Assembly (NCBI GenBank): GCA_963576565.1
Contig: OY755040.1
Span: forward strand, 27,923,203-27,987,202
Reading direction: 5' to 3'
Length of the DNA stretch: 64,000 bases
From: Aspidapion aeneum
Lineage: Eukaryota > Arthropoda > Insecta > Coleoptera > Brentidae
Part shown: positions 1-10,810 of the stretch, piece by piece
Layout of the letters: each line of letters starts with the position of its first letter
Position numbering within the stretch: the stretch's first letter is position 1
The notes under the pieces: model-generated
Databases searched by the model: none
The model's input: only the letters and a program-made list of their open reading frames with translations
What the model was told of the DNA's origin: nothing
Made by a program: the position numbers and the translations under genes

Positions 1-1764
1 AGCATGCTTAAAATAAAGCAATCCATAGTTAAGGAAGGAAATCGTCGCATCGGAAAAGTCGGTGCAATGGGCCCTAAGTTACGCTAAGTATTTGTAAGTA
101 AGCTTATGACAGGTACGCACTTCGTAAAGGCATTTTCTAAAAAATGCCACAAACATACTTTACATGTAAATATTAAGGTACTTAACTTCCCGAAAAGCTA
201 GTATATTTAAAACTATTAGAAAACCAATAGGTTACATTATAATTGACTATTTCTCAACTTAAGTTTATATTTAATTTAAAACATTTTCACCAGTATTTAC
301 TGAGACCTTAAGTTTTAGCATTGTAGACCGTGTTTAAGTGTCATATACCGACCGGTTTAAGTGTATTTTTTTAATACTCACAAGTCAAATAACTGCAAAG
401 ATTTGGTTTACCCTAATGTGCAATATGATGAGCATTTCTCAGTGAGTTTCATCTCATATAAATAATATATTCAAATTAGCTTTAGAATTAAAGAAAAACA
501 ACATAAAAATTTTGTAACGAACATTTTTTGGAAATTTAGTCCGTGCAGTCGTAGGATTCCCGTTAAAAATAGTCTCAAATTGTAGTACCACCCCTGAGGG
601 GTGGTTTAAAGTTCGCAAAACAATAAAAATAATCCATGATTGACGAAAAAACTTATATACAAAAATATTCAAAGCTAATATAAAAAACTATATCTGTTGA
701 TGCTTTACCGTAATAAATACGTATCAATATTTAAATACTGTAAAAAGCACAAGATATATTAGAATCCCTTTTCAATTACACATTCACTAAAACAATCAAC
801 CATCGGTTTAAACGTCGTTCGTGTAAATATAGCGGACAACTGACACTAACACTGACGGTGTAAGTTTTAATTCGACATTTCCTAGTGACGTTTGGAGGTT
901 TAAATATGGCTACCATTTTAAAACCAAAATATTTTATTATTTTTATTTATTTATAGCCTTTGTGTGGAAATAGTGTCTTTGTTACAACGAAAAAAGATGA
1001 CCCATAGCAAGGAATTTCTATAATTATTAAAAACTATTGCATTCACGGCAAAACTAAGTTAAAGCTTCAATGAAAATGTAGACTTTTAAACCCAGGATTG
1101 TAGCACTTAGCTTTGTAGACCCTTTAGTAAATACTAGTGTTTATGTTTTAGACTACTTTAATAGAAATGTCGAATCCATCAAAATAGACACAAATTAAAA
1201 AACAGTCAACAAGCTGTCTGCAGGAGTCATGACGACCTCAACTGAAATAGGGACCGTAAAAATAGATTTTCCGGTCTCTTTATTCCTTACCGGTCCCTAC
1301 TAAGACAGGACAGTTTTCTAAAAAAATGGCTTTAAAATGACACTTTCTGTACACAGAATTGTACGGAACGTGTTTTTTTTTTCGGCCGGTTAAAAACAAT
1401 CACATAAAATATTGCTATTATTAACCTTACTATAAAAAAAATAATAAAATGAAATCACGGCGGTCCCGGGGAGTTGTTCCATTCCCCAAGTTTATAAGTA
1501 CCTACTATATATTACCATATCAGTAGTTGCATTAAAAAACCTAGGCTTATCATAAAAAAACATATCCAAACTAGTAAGAACCTTTCATTTTAAAATTTGT
1601 ATTGGAGAACTTCGCTTTTTTATCTCAATCCTTTTTACGGAATATCATTTTCGCGTTCTTGGCATTTTTTTAGATAAAATGTTTTTGTTATGATTATAAT
1701 AGGAGATATTAGGGACTTATTGGAATAAAATCTTACCTTATTTTGAAATCGGCCGTATTGTGAC

Positions 1765-1766
<2 letters not shown>
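1..1766. other. AT-rich stretch, no gene seen
   Basis: No coding frame, RNA gene or clear terminal repeat was recognised. The short open frame at 454-672 has no recognisable motif and biased composition, so I treat it as chance. Confidence 0.5.

Positions 1767-1833
<67 letters not shown>
1767..1833. repeat. (AT)n microsatellite
   Basis: This is an uninterrupted AT dinucleotide run of about 67 bp. Confidence 0.97.
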
Positions 1834-1838
<5 letters not shown>

Positions 1839-2567
1839 GCAGCTGATTTCTTTCAAAATTCGGCTTTTGTGTATTTAAGAAATGAATTTAATAGTGTCTG
1901 TTTCTATTAAATGAAAGCTAGCTATTTTTAAATTTGACTTTGGTATGTCAATTTTAAGAGGTCAGCTGTCAGTTTTCTTTGTAGATCTCTCAGAATAAAG
2001 CCGACTCTAAAATACAGTCAGGTTTTATTTAAATAAGTCCCTATTATTACAACAAGCATGCGATAAGATATGACCTAAGCAAGACAAGCAGGACTTTAAC
2101 CTAGTGGTATTTTTATACGACCATGAGGTTGAACTCACATTATTATTTAGCGTTAATGGGGTTAAACCGAAATAATATAAGCCCGTACACGCGCGTATAA
2201 AAAGCATTTTTAACAACAACCATATATTGCGATCAAATTACGCGGATGGGGAACTTTCCAATTTGTATAAACCGTTTTATATGATTTAGCGTTGCAGGAA
2301 TTATGGATTAGCACAAATGCATGTGGATAGCCGACTAAAATCTTAATAGCAATAGCAATCCAATTTTGTACATTTAAAAATATTAATCGAAAAATATTTG
2401 AGGGCAAATTAAAAAGGTTAAAGCTTTAACATTTTTATAAAAATTTTATTATTATTATTTATCTATTCATTTATGTTGCTTTTTTTTCTAGTATCACTCA
2501 GATACTTACATATTTCACAGCCCCCTCAAATTAGTGATTCTATTGCCAAAAAGGCCGCGGTTAATAC
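1834..2567. other. AT-rich stretch, nothing recognised
   Basis: Short frames on the minus strand at 2025-2407 have no domain-like content. No repeat structure was recognised by eye. Confidence 0.45.
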
Positions 2568-3524
2568 TAGAGACCCTGTATGTTTAAAAAATATTTTTCA
2601 ACTATCCCAGCGAAACCATTTTTGACTTATGCCACTCAACTTTATACCTGCGAGCTCTTAGGTAAATACCTTAATATTTACACGTAAAGTCTGTGGAATT
2701 TTATCTCGGTAAAAAAAAATTACGTACGATACACGACTACAAACTAACTTTTTATACGACTGTCTTGTAAAAGGGGGTTTTGCGCACGGAGAACACGATC
2801 TAAAAATGGCATTTTGCGCACGCTGTGTGCAAAACGTTTTGCACACGCTTATGTCATTTTTGCGCACGCCTATGTCATTTCTGCATACGGGTCTCCCGTC
2901 ATTGTGATTTTTGTTGTTGTCACCCATCAATATAAGTTGGCTTAGTTCCGTAGCAACCGTCACTGCTCGTATGTTTTGTTGATTAGATACGTCAAAAAAT
3001 TGTTGAATTTTTAAAGTTTTGTTGTAAAAATGTCGGAAATAAAAACAAGCTAAATTAAAATTTGATTTTTCTTTCTTTATTAGCAGTCGTATAAAAAATA
3101 TTGTAAAAAACTCGTTTGAAAACCAATTTGCACACTCCCTAGACTTGTAGACCTCGCCTTCGGCTCGGTCTACCAAACTGTCTCGATCGTGTGCAAAGAG
3201 TCGTTTTCAAACCTTGTTGTTAAATAACTATTACAGGTTTTCCCAGGTTTACAGATCTCGCCTGCGAGTCAACCCGTACATTTCATGGGTCGACCTATTA
3301 ATTCATAAGCGTCGAATATAAAAAATAGAATATTTTTGACAAAACCTATACCGGGAGTGACGGAAAAACATGTTTGTAGCATCATGCAAAGATGATTGAT
3401 GTCACTCACCGTTGACACCTTAAATTATTTTAGTAGAACTTGACAAGAAAATAACAATTAAAGAAGTTTCAAAGACTTTGATGGGTGTGTCGCGTATTCA
3501 TTTCTTTAAAATATGTCATATACC
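2568..3524. repeat. Composite dispersed repeat, relative of the 30.3 kb MITE
   Basis: It opens with TAGAGACCCTGTATG, the terminal sequence of the MITE at 30344-30746. Its right part (about 3300-3520) aligns with the interior of that MITE, including the shared stretches GATTGATGTCACT and AAATTATTTTAGT. The matching right terminal repeat is missing. A 23-bp degenerate motif built on TTTTGCGCACGC recurs four times at 2775-2885. A nested hairpin lies at about 3128-3200, with outer arms TTTGCACAC and GTGTGCAAA. The hAT element at 3533 is inserted just beyond the region of homology. Confidence 0.5.
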
Positions 3525-3532
3525 ATGCGGTC

Positions 3533-5100
3533 CAGTGTTGCCGCCAACACGAGAGATTCTCGCTTCTCGTCTCGTCTCGCCCTCTCTTGACAAGACGAGA
3601 GAGATATTTTTAAAAATTAAAAAAGGTTGGTTTGATAAATTTTCACGATTTACCATCTGTTCATATTGACCTATTATAGAGCTAAGCTGATATTTATGTA
3701 CTGTTTTTTTTTAAATAATAGGTATGCAAAAATTGTCATATATTCCTTCCTTGACAACATTTATTATTTATGTTATTAATGACATATCTGAAAATGCTGT
3801 AAAAATTTTTAAAATAAGAATTAAACAAAAATCTAAAAATGTAGGGTGTTTCGACTAAAAAATTTGACAATTACAAAAATGTTAGATATTTTGGCCAGCG
3901 AATTCTTTAAAGAAAATTAAGACATATAAAACGTATCACTCATCTTTTAGTATCTGTTTGAAAAACTTTTAGGCTGGTTGGTAAAAATGTACGAAAAAAC
4001 CCTGTAGATAAAACTCATATATCAGCACTTCCATAGGACTTAAGAGCAGGTCTTGTTGCTAAAGGGTTGAAAATTGTATTTACTGGAAAAACAAATTTCG
4101 CTCTTACTTGGAAGCTAAATATAATTGTATATTCATAAAATTAAGTATAATGTTAAAACAGGAGATCGTAACTTACCACCTAAATAAATCATTCTTTTTA
4201 AGCGTATAGTGAAAGAAAATTTAGCTAAACGTGTTTAATGCTAATAATAATGCTCAAAAAATACAACAAATTGTCATTCTATCTAATTTGGCACAGCTAT
4301 ACGGATCATCACATTAATGTTAAGCAAAAAAAACAGACACTATTTCCATAGTCTCCTACAGAGGACAACATATAATTTTAGCAGCCATTTCTAAGAGCAG
4401 TACAAAACTATTTTAAGGTTCTTATTTTTTCTGGCAGTACAAATATTTTTTTGAAAAATCAATGTGAAACATACGTATTTTATAGTAAATTTATTTTAAT
4501 CCGGTCCTGAGATTAACTCAAAGAGACCAAAGACCACCAGCCAGCTTATTTAAAAATATCCCTACATTTGCATCTGCCGCGCCGTCGGCATGCATCAAAG
4601 GGCTATTTAAGAATTTACCTAAATACAATGATTTATTGCTTTATTTCTAAAGATTTATATTATCGGCAAAACACGAAATAATTTTTTATCAACGAACACT
4701 TGGGATTTTAGGTACAGTTTTAAGTAAATAAAGCAATGCAGGACTTTTCCACAGCTTTTATTTCACCGGCATCAACGAGGTATTTTAGTAAAAGTATTTT
4801 ATTTAGTTCTTTATTTATTGTATGTATGACATATACACAGTATATCCCGGAATGGACGCTTTATTTTTGAAAAAAGTAGATACTATAAATAATAAGATAT
4901 ACCTTGAAAAACCACTTTTACACAGGGTGTCTCAAAAACTATTTATAGCTGATATAAATCACAACACAGGAGAGACTAGACGAGAGAAAGACTCTCTCCA
5001 GCGATAGAAGAGTCCTATTGTCGAGACGAGAGAACGAGACGAGAGAACGCATAACAAGAAGAGAAGAGAGGAGACCTTCTCTCGTCTCGCGGCAACACTA
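3533..5100. mobile_element. Non-autonomous hAT element, 1,568 bp
   Basis: Left end CAGTGTTGCCGC and right end GCGGCAACACTA form a 12-bp terminal inverted repeat with one mismatch. Exact 8-bp copies of ATGCGGTC flank the element at 3525-3532 and 5101-5108. An 8-bp target duplication and a YAGTG start are the hallmarks of hAT transposons. Subterminal regions at both ends are packed with GAGACGAGAG-type motifs, plausible transposase-binding repeats. The interior has no transposase frame, so it would have to be mobilised in trans. The short frames at 3478-3669 and 4822-5007 overlap the ends and are not genes. Confidence 0.88.
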
Positions 5101-5108
5101 ATGCGGTC

Positions 5109-5937
5109 CAAGTTATGCTTCTTACTGCACGCGCTTGCTATCTTTTATTAATTACCTAGGTAGGTACTTATTTTGTTATCGTTATTGTTTTATTTCTGCC
5201 TTGTCAATTCGACATCTTCATTCCTATGTTTGCAGTACCTCGGACCGCAAAATGGTCGGTCTCAAGTTATTCCTTTCTTCGACAGTGATATTATTTTAGT
5301 TAACCATGGAAAACCCAAAAATCTGTGCAGCTTGTGTTTGACATTCTGGCCCCACTTCACTAAAATAGAGGCCATTGCGACGTTTTTTTATAAGTTTATA
5401 TTACGCTTGCTATGGTTTTCTAGTTTGGTCCCTCGAGCTTTTGATCACCGTGGAGCTACGTTAGACCCTAGTGTTTCCGAACCAAAGCCATCGCTGAGCT
5501 TCACCGTAATCTGTGTGACTCATCTAATTGTTCTTGCATTTTCTTAAGTTTAAGTTTTTGTTTTTGTAACTGCAATTAACACGGATTTTACTTAAAGTTT
5601 TATTTATATGGTTGCCAAATTGTACCACCCGTAGACGAACATTTGACAAATTCTTACATCATCTCAAGTAAGTGAATTAGTGTGGTAATTAAAATAGGGT
5701 CCACAAAGTCAAATGCATCGTGCGGTGATTTCCGTGTAACGATGTAAGGAAATATTGGAAATACCTAAGTTATGACAACAAAAAAAAACAAAACAAACTT
5801 CCAGCAAACCGAACCGAAGACAAACAGTACAGGTTGAGCTATTTTTGACATTTAAACAGTGACAACTTAAATATTCTCATTTTTGGTAGACACACCAAAT
5901 ATAAGGAATGACATTTTTTTACTGGACATAATGTATT
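5109..5937. other. No gene recognised; one open frame of unknown nature
   Basis: A 124-codon frame runs from 5173 to 5547 on the plus strand. It is hydrophobic, has no family motif I recognise and no clear start context. The minus strand of the same stretch also shows weak coding-like content (KMQEQLDESHRL) broken by stops, which would fit an old retroelement relic, but that is a guess. Confidence 0.3.
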
Positions 5938-5940
5938 GAT

Positions 5941-6155
5941 GTTCATGATAATATCAATGATTACACTACTTGTACACAGATAGGCAAACCAACACACTTA
6001 ATAACAGCAGCCGACAGATGGCTCTGCCGTTCATCCGTGTTGTTCCATTGATGACACGGCGGAGCCATCTGTCCGCTGCTGTTATTAAGTTTGTTGGGTT
6101 GCCTATCTGTGTACAATTTATGTAATCATTGGTAATATTTTAAGTTCATAGCAAA
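5941..6155. repeat. Hairpin (fold-back) MITE
   Basis: The arm starting TGTACACAGATAGGCA at 5971 is repeated inverted, ending TGCCTATCTGTGTACA-like at 6114. The core arms are about 58 bp, and weaker pairing extends outward to about 5950 and 6143 (ATCAATGATTACA against TGTAATCATTGGT). The inner loop holds a small CCGTGT/ACACGG stem. No coding content and no certain target duplication were seen. Confidence 0.8.
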
Positions 6156-6159
6156 ATAT

Positions 6160-7010
6160 TATAGTTTGTTATACACAAGGGATATTCCGCGGACTATTTC
6201 TTGAAGAAAATATTGTTTGATTAGTTTTTATATTTTATTACTAAAAATCTTTATAACTAACGTTTTACTGATATGTTTTGTTCAATCGCCCCTAACAATA
6301 TTTTTCCTAACAGTAATAAACATAACGTGTAACAAAAATATCGAGTTGGTGCCGGTAAAAAAACAGTAATGTCTGACAAGCATGGCAATCTGTTGTTAGG
6401 GTAGATAAATCATTAGCGAAAATGAAACACAGTAAAAGTGTAAAAAATTCGTTCAAACTATAAACGGTTTTCAAAACTTCAGATGTGGATGAAGAAATTC
6501 TAAAATTAGTGTCAATACAACATAATCAAAAGCATTTGCTGGAAGCAATTCCAGTGTTTTTTTGTAAGAAAAGGCGCATGTGTTGCAACCAGAGACACCC
6601 GTATCGCAACTCGCTCATGATTATGTTTGGTTTCAACATAAAAAAAAGATGGAACTGAGGATAAATAAGCGGTTGTGAAAATATTGTGAAACACAGTGGC
6701 AAAGTTGTTTCAGAGGTATTTTACAGACTACAATGTAAAGTTTCATCTTTTTCAAGATGTTGAGTTTAATATGGCGAGAAAAGCGAGAGATTCGAAATGA
6801 AAACAGCTTTAGAGAATAGCTGAAAAGCGCAGAGAAAGTATATTATAGCAAAGTTTGCTTTATTACTTTAGTTCTAATTTAGATTATTTATTTAGTTATT
6901 GTATATTTTCTAAGAACTCTCAACTTTAACCAAATTTATTTATTTCTATAAGGTTATCTTTTAAGTTTGGCTTATACAGCTGGAATAAAACAGTAGATAA
7001 ATTTTAAAGA
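6160..7010. other. AT-rich stretch, nothing recognised
   Basis: There is no convincing frame or repeat. The mariner 3-prime end must lie near the right border, but I could not identify its terminal repeat. Confidence 0.4.
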
Positions 7011-7687
7011 CTATTATTTTCCCAAGTATTCTCCACGAAACTTAATGCACTTTTGCATGCGCTCAAACCAGTCAAAGCGATAATTTCACTCGTTTGTTGG
7101 TACTGTCAAAATTCTCTGGCGACCGAAATCTTTGACCACGCAGTCCATTCTTGATTTTCGGAAAAGTTTTGAACCCTTTGGGACTTAAATCGGGACTGCA
7201 TGAAGAATGATCGAGCAGTTCCATGTTTTGTTGGGTTAACAATACAATATTTTTTGTGCTTTCTGCGAACTTGCATTGTTTTAGTGGAGGACGTTTCGTC
7301 ATTCGGGGTTCATTTTTTAAAGCTCAGCGATTACTTTTGGCAAACAAACTGTGATGTACCAATTGGCAGTAACAGTTCTTTAATTTTCCAGAGGAATTTT
7401 TGCTACATGACTTGCTTTTGACACAAATGTCGCGACAATCTTTTTGGATACACTTCGAGAACGGATGACATTTGTTGGCTTTTCTTCATCTTGGAACACC
7501 CAAACAGATGACTAACGTCTATTATCTTCGGGTTCATATGAGTAAATCCACGATTTTTGAGTTTCCTGTCTGAAAGCGGTCTAGAGTTTTCTGACACTAA
7601 TTCACCCTAGCTTCTTTCTTTTCTTCGGTTAAAAGATGCGGTATGCAAAGGGAAACTAATATTTGTAGCCCTAATGATTTATGTAAA

Positions 7688-8930
7688 TTTTTTACCTTTC
7701 TAGCTCGCGTAGCAATGGCTAGAAAAGGTATTATTTTTGACGAAATTTTTTTTTTTAAGTTAACGCCAAAAATGTGTTATTTGGATGTATTTTGACCTAT
7801 CTTAGCAATATCGTCGTGATGTCTGTCTATGTGTGTGTGTGTATATTATTTCTGTATATTAGCTCAGACATATACTATACTATAGTAGTGTGAGCTATGG
7901 TGATCCTAATTTTTTCGAGAAAAAAAATGTTGCTCCGATTTCAAAAATTTTTATATATCTTTGCATTTCAGATGATTTTGAAACTTTTTTGTTGCACCGT
8001 CTGTCTGTCTGTCTGTATGTTTGTCTGTCTGTCTGTCTGTAACGACCAACGCGCATAACTCAAAAACCGCTTGGCCGATTTTAATGAAATCTGGTACCTA
8101 GGCTGGGACTTGGGTCGAGATGGTCCCATTTAAAAATGAACAAAATTCACTGAACACAAACCAAATAAAAGGGTGGGGGTAGATTTCAAAAATTAGAGTT
8201 TATGTGAAAATATGGCGTGTGTGCTTTCAAACGAAAGGTAATTGAGTCTGGAGTTAAACAAAATACATTTTAATTTATTTAAAAAAAGGGTGGGGGTATA
8301 TTTCAAGAATTAGAGTTTAAGTGAAAATATGGCGTGTGTAATATCAAACGAAAGGTAATTGAGTCCGGAGTTTAACAAATAACATTTTAGTTTTTGCTTT
8401 TTTTAAGGGTGGGGGTAGATTTTAAAAATTTGAGTTTAAGTGAAAACATGGCTTGTGTGGTATCAAACAAAAGGTAATTTAGTCTGGAGTTAATTAAAAT
8501 TTATTTCAGTTTTTAGTTATATTAGCTCACACGTACACTATAACTATAGTACCTAGTGTGAGCTTAGGTGCCCATAGATTGGCAGAGTATTATTATATAG
8601 CTCCTAAACCGCTATACCGATTTTTATAAAATTTTCAGCTACTGTATATAGTGTTCGACACTGTATGGGCTGATTAGATTTTGGTCAAAATCCATTAATG
8701 CTATTGTTTTTTGACATTTTTTAAAAATGCTAACTTTTTAACGAAGAATCGCATCGATATGCAGCTTCGGAACATAGTAGACTACGTTTTGCTTAATAAT
8801 TTGTGTTATTACCAAAAACTTTGTACGAGCTTTAGTTTCTGAAATATTTACAAAAAACTGTTTTCAAGGCTGATATATCATGGGTGTACTAATAGGCTAG
8901 CTAGGAAGGTATCAGATCCGTCACGGATCC
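7688..8930 (+). repeat. Repeat family B, copy 1, inside the mariner
   Basis: It begins ACCTTTCTAGC and ends near GCTAGCTAGGAAGGTATCAG, so the ends carry an inverted ACCTTTCTAGC-like motif. Landmarks shared with copies at about 33.0, 50.9 and 63.5 kb are AGCAATGGCTAGAAAA, a GT microsatellite (here 7831-7844), ACAAAAAACTGTTTTCAAGG and GGTATCAGATCCGTCA. Copy A1 of family A sits inside it at 7859-8592. ATTTATGTAAA (7677-7687) and ATTTATTTAAA (8931-8941) flank it, but copy 3 also ends with ATTTATTTA, so this may be element sequence rather than a target duplication. Confidence 0.75.
7859..8592 (+). mobile_element. Repeat family A, copy A1 (short CTGT tract)
   Basis: The left end has a palindrome AGCTCAGACATATACTATAC...GTGTGAGCT and the right end a second palindrome starting AGCTCACACGTACACTATA. 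Right of that comes a tail ending GGCAGAGTATT. The interior holds a 41-bp CTGT/CTGTATGT tract (about 7999-8040), the motif CCGATTTTAATGAAAT, and three imperfect tandem units of about 118 bp, each starting GGGTGGGGGTA (near 8170, 8288, 8406). No protein is encoded. Paired palindromes plus an internal microsatellite resemble Helentron-derived non-autonomous elements, but no diagnostic terminus proves the class. Confidence 0.8.
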
Positions 8931-8941
8931 ATTTATTTAAA

Positions 8942-9320
8942 CTGAGGTCTTTGAAATCCCCAAAGAAGCCTGAATCTCGCGAAATGTCACATGTCGATCT
9001 TCCATGATAAGTACGCGCACAGCATCAATGTTTTCCTGGGTAACAGCCATTTTTGGTGCATCTGACCTTGGATCGTCGCTAAGGCTAATGCGGTCTTGAA
9101 TTCCCCATAACAACGGGAAACTGTCGACAGATGTGGTGCTTCATTTCCGAAAACAGAAATCAACTCGGAAAGGCATTCTTGTTCGGTTGTAAATAATTAT
9201 ATCCCGAAAATGTTCTCGGTTTAATTCCATTGTTCGACTAATTTGTTAAATTAAAAAACTCACTGTATCCTTAAAACTCTATGTATCGCACTGACGTGAA
9301 TTTAGGTTAGGCAAAGATTA
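8942..9320 (-). pseudogene. Mariner N-terminal segment beyond the insertion
   Basis: This is the upstream part of the gene described at 7015-9230. The reading frame from 9230 downward shows the mariner N-terminus, then a stop after DFCFRK and frame changes. The 5-prime leader and terminal repeat should lie within 9231-9320, but I could not define them. Confidence 0.8.
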
Positions 9321-10130
9321 AGGTAAAGTTTTAGTGACGACATTCAATCAGTGTCGCCCTCTATGTTCCTATATGCAAAATATTAAAGACAGCTTTCATA
9401 TACTGAACAGTTCAAATGCGATTTCGATAAAAATTACGACAAAGAATGTTTTAATATAGAAGGGGATAGCGATAATTGGCGCTAGTGCTAACTGCCGATA
9501 ATTTGCACTAATATTGCTGTAATTCATTTCCTATTGGTCGCATCGATTTTATTGGTCAATATTTTCTCAAGAAAATATACCTTCAAACTTTTTTGTATCC
9601 AACAGAATATACGAACACACCTTTTGCAACTTAAAATCTCGCTTAAAACATCTCTAAAGCGTCGACTGATCCCCGAACAAAAGGTCTTAAGCCGAGCTAG
9701 ATTTATGTTTGTTTTCCCGGCAGGTTAAAACAATCAGATATAAATTGTAGCAGGGATCAATTGAAAGAAAACGGATTTCATTTTTTGCCTTGCTATATCC
9801 TTAGCAACGTGACTAAACTGAACATGTAATAAAAAAACCTTTTTAGCTTTAAATATCCTATTAGATTTTGTTTCGTGATCAGTGTCGGCAGCATACTGTT
9901 TGGTCTTTATAAAGCTGTGTACAGACCAAGAAAACGACGGCCAACATTAAAAATATACTCTCCTGAACTTTTTGCCATGATCCTAGAGAGTGTGCAACCT
10001 AACCGTTGCCAATTGATCGCCAACTTATCCTAACCTTGTCAGTGAAGAATCCGGGTGTTCACTTTTAAAAAATATGTGTAGGACAAGACCCTTTAGTCGA
10101 TAAATATAGGAGTGTTGATGACCCAACCCT
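9321..10130. other. No gene recognised
   Basis: Mixed-composition DNA. The 64-codon frame at 9534-9728 has no recognisable motif. Confidence 0.4.
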
Positions 10131-10133
10131 TGT

Positions 10134-10228
10134 TGCGCAGTTTTAGGCTTGTGCAGTTTTGAAATGCGCGGTATCAAACTGCGCGGTTTCAGGCTTGTGC
10201 GGTTTTGGGTTGCGCGGTTTCTCTTTGC
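10134..10228 (+). repeat. Degenerate TGCGCGGTTT tandem repeat
   Basis: About six units of 13-16 bp built on GTGCGGTTTT or GCGCGGTTTC follow each other. They create a GC-rich patch in otherwise AT-rich DNA. Confidence 0.7.
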
Positions 10229-10810
10229 GGCGAAAGGGCCCTATATCATTTTTTGTTTGGTTTGGAAAGAAAGGAGTAAAGACAATCAGCACATGCGGTG
10301 TGAACGAGACTAGCCACGGTGCGGTGTGCCTAAAATGGTTACATTAAAATTACAGAAGGAACTACTATACATGCTCTTCCGTGTCTTTAAAACTGTATTT
10401 CTTAACAGCTGCTTTTTCTGTGAAAACCGTGAAAACTTTGCAAATAGTTTTGTAAAAAAAATAATTTTTTTACCGTTATTGATCACATATTAATATGTTG
10501 TTGATCTTATAATATGCACAGGGGGAGCCAAGAATCGTGATCAAAGTAAGAAACGCTATATTTAAAATACCTATTTTGACGTTTGTGGCAATTGGATCGT
10601 AATAACTTTTAAGTACATTATAAAGGAAGAATGCTTTATCTTTTTAAGTTTTAGCAAGCGACATTATATTTATACGGGGCATCAAAAAATCAAAAATATA
10701 TTGAATTTAATTAAAATATTAAATTAACAATTTTTAGGTCACTCTGTATAAGTATGTTATGACTAGCCACAGTAAAAATTATAATGTTTCACTTGCTTAA
10801 TTACTTACAA
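10229..10810. other. No gene recognised
   Basis: No frame or repeat of note up to the left end of family A copy A2. Confidence 0.4.

Larger units (their letters stand above)
7015..9230 (-). pseudogene. Dead mariner transposase, interrupted by nested insertions
   Basis: The start ATG is at 9230 (reverse strand). The N-terminal part (9230-8942) reads MELNREHFRDIIIYN and, after frameshifts, ENIDAVRVLIMEDRHVTFRE and IQASLGIS, the helix-turn-helix region of mariner transposases. The C-terminal part (7687-7015) holds IPHLLTEEKKEARV, VWVFQDEEKPTNVIRSRSV, ATFVSKASHVAKIPLEN, TVTANWYITVCLP, then SPDLSPKGFKTFPKIKNGL and WFERMQKCIKFRGEYLGK. These are diagnostic blocks of the VFQDE-type mariner D34D enzyme. 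It is inactive: stops fall after PLEN and after IAEL, frameshifts occur, the first catalytic region is deleted, and the expected LHHDNASSH block reads LH, stop, NNASSQ, so the second catalytic Asp is replaced. Family B (7688-8930) splits the gene. The flanking terminal repeats were not found. Confidence 0.92.

Noticed and set aside
5173..5547. 124-codon hydrophobic frame as a possible membrane protein
   Set aside because: No start context, no homologous repeat and no motif. AT-rich T-runs give hydrophobic codons by chance.
7677..8941. ATTTATGTAAA / ATTTATTTAAA as a target duplication of family B
   Set aside because: Copy 3 of family B also ends with ATTTATTTA, so the right copy may belong to the element. 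The claim was not made.
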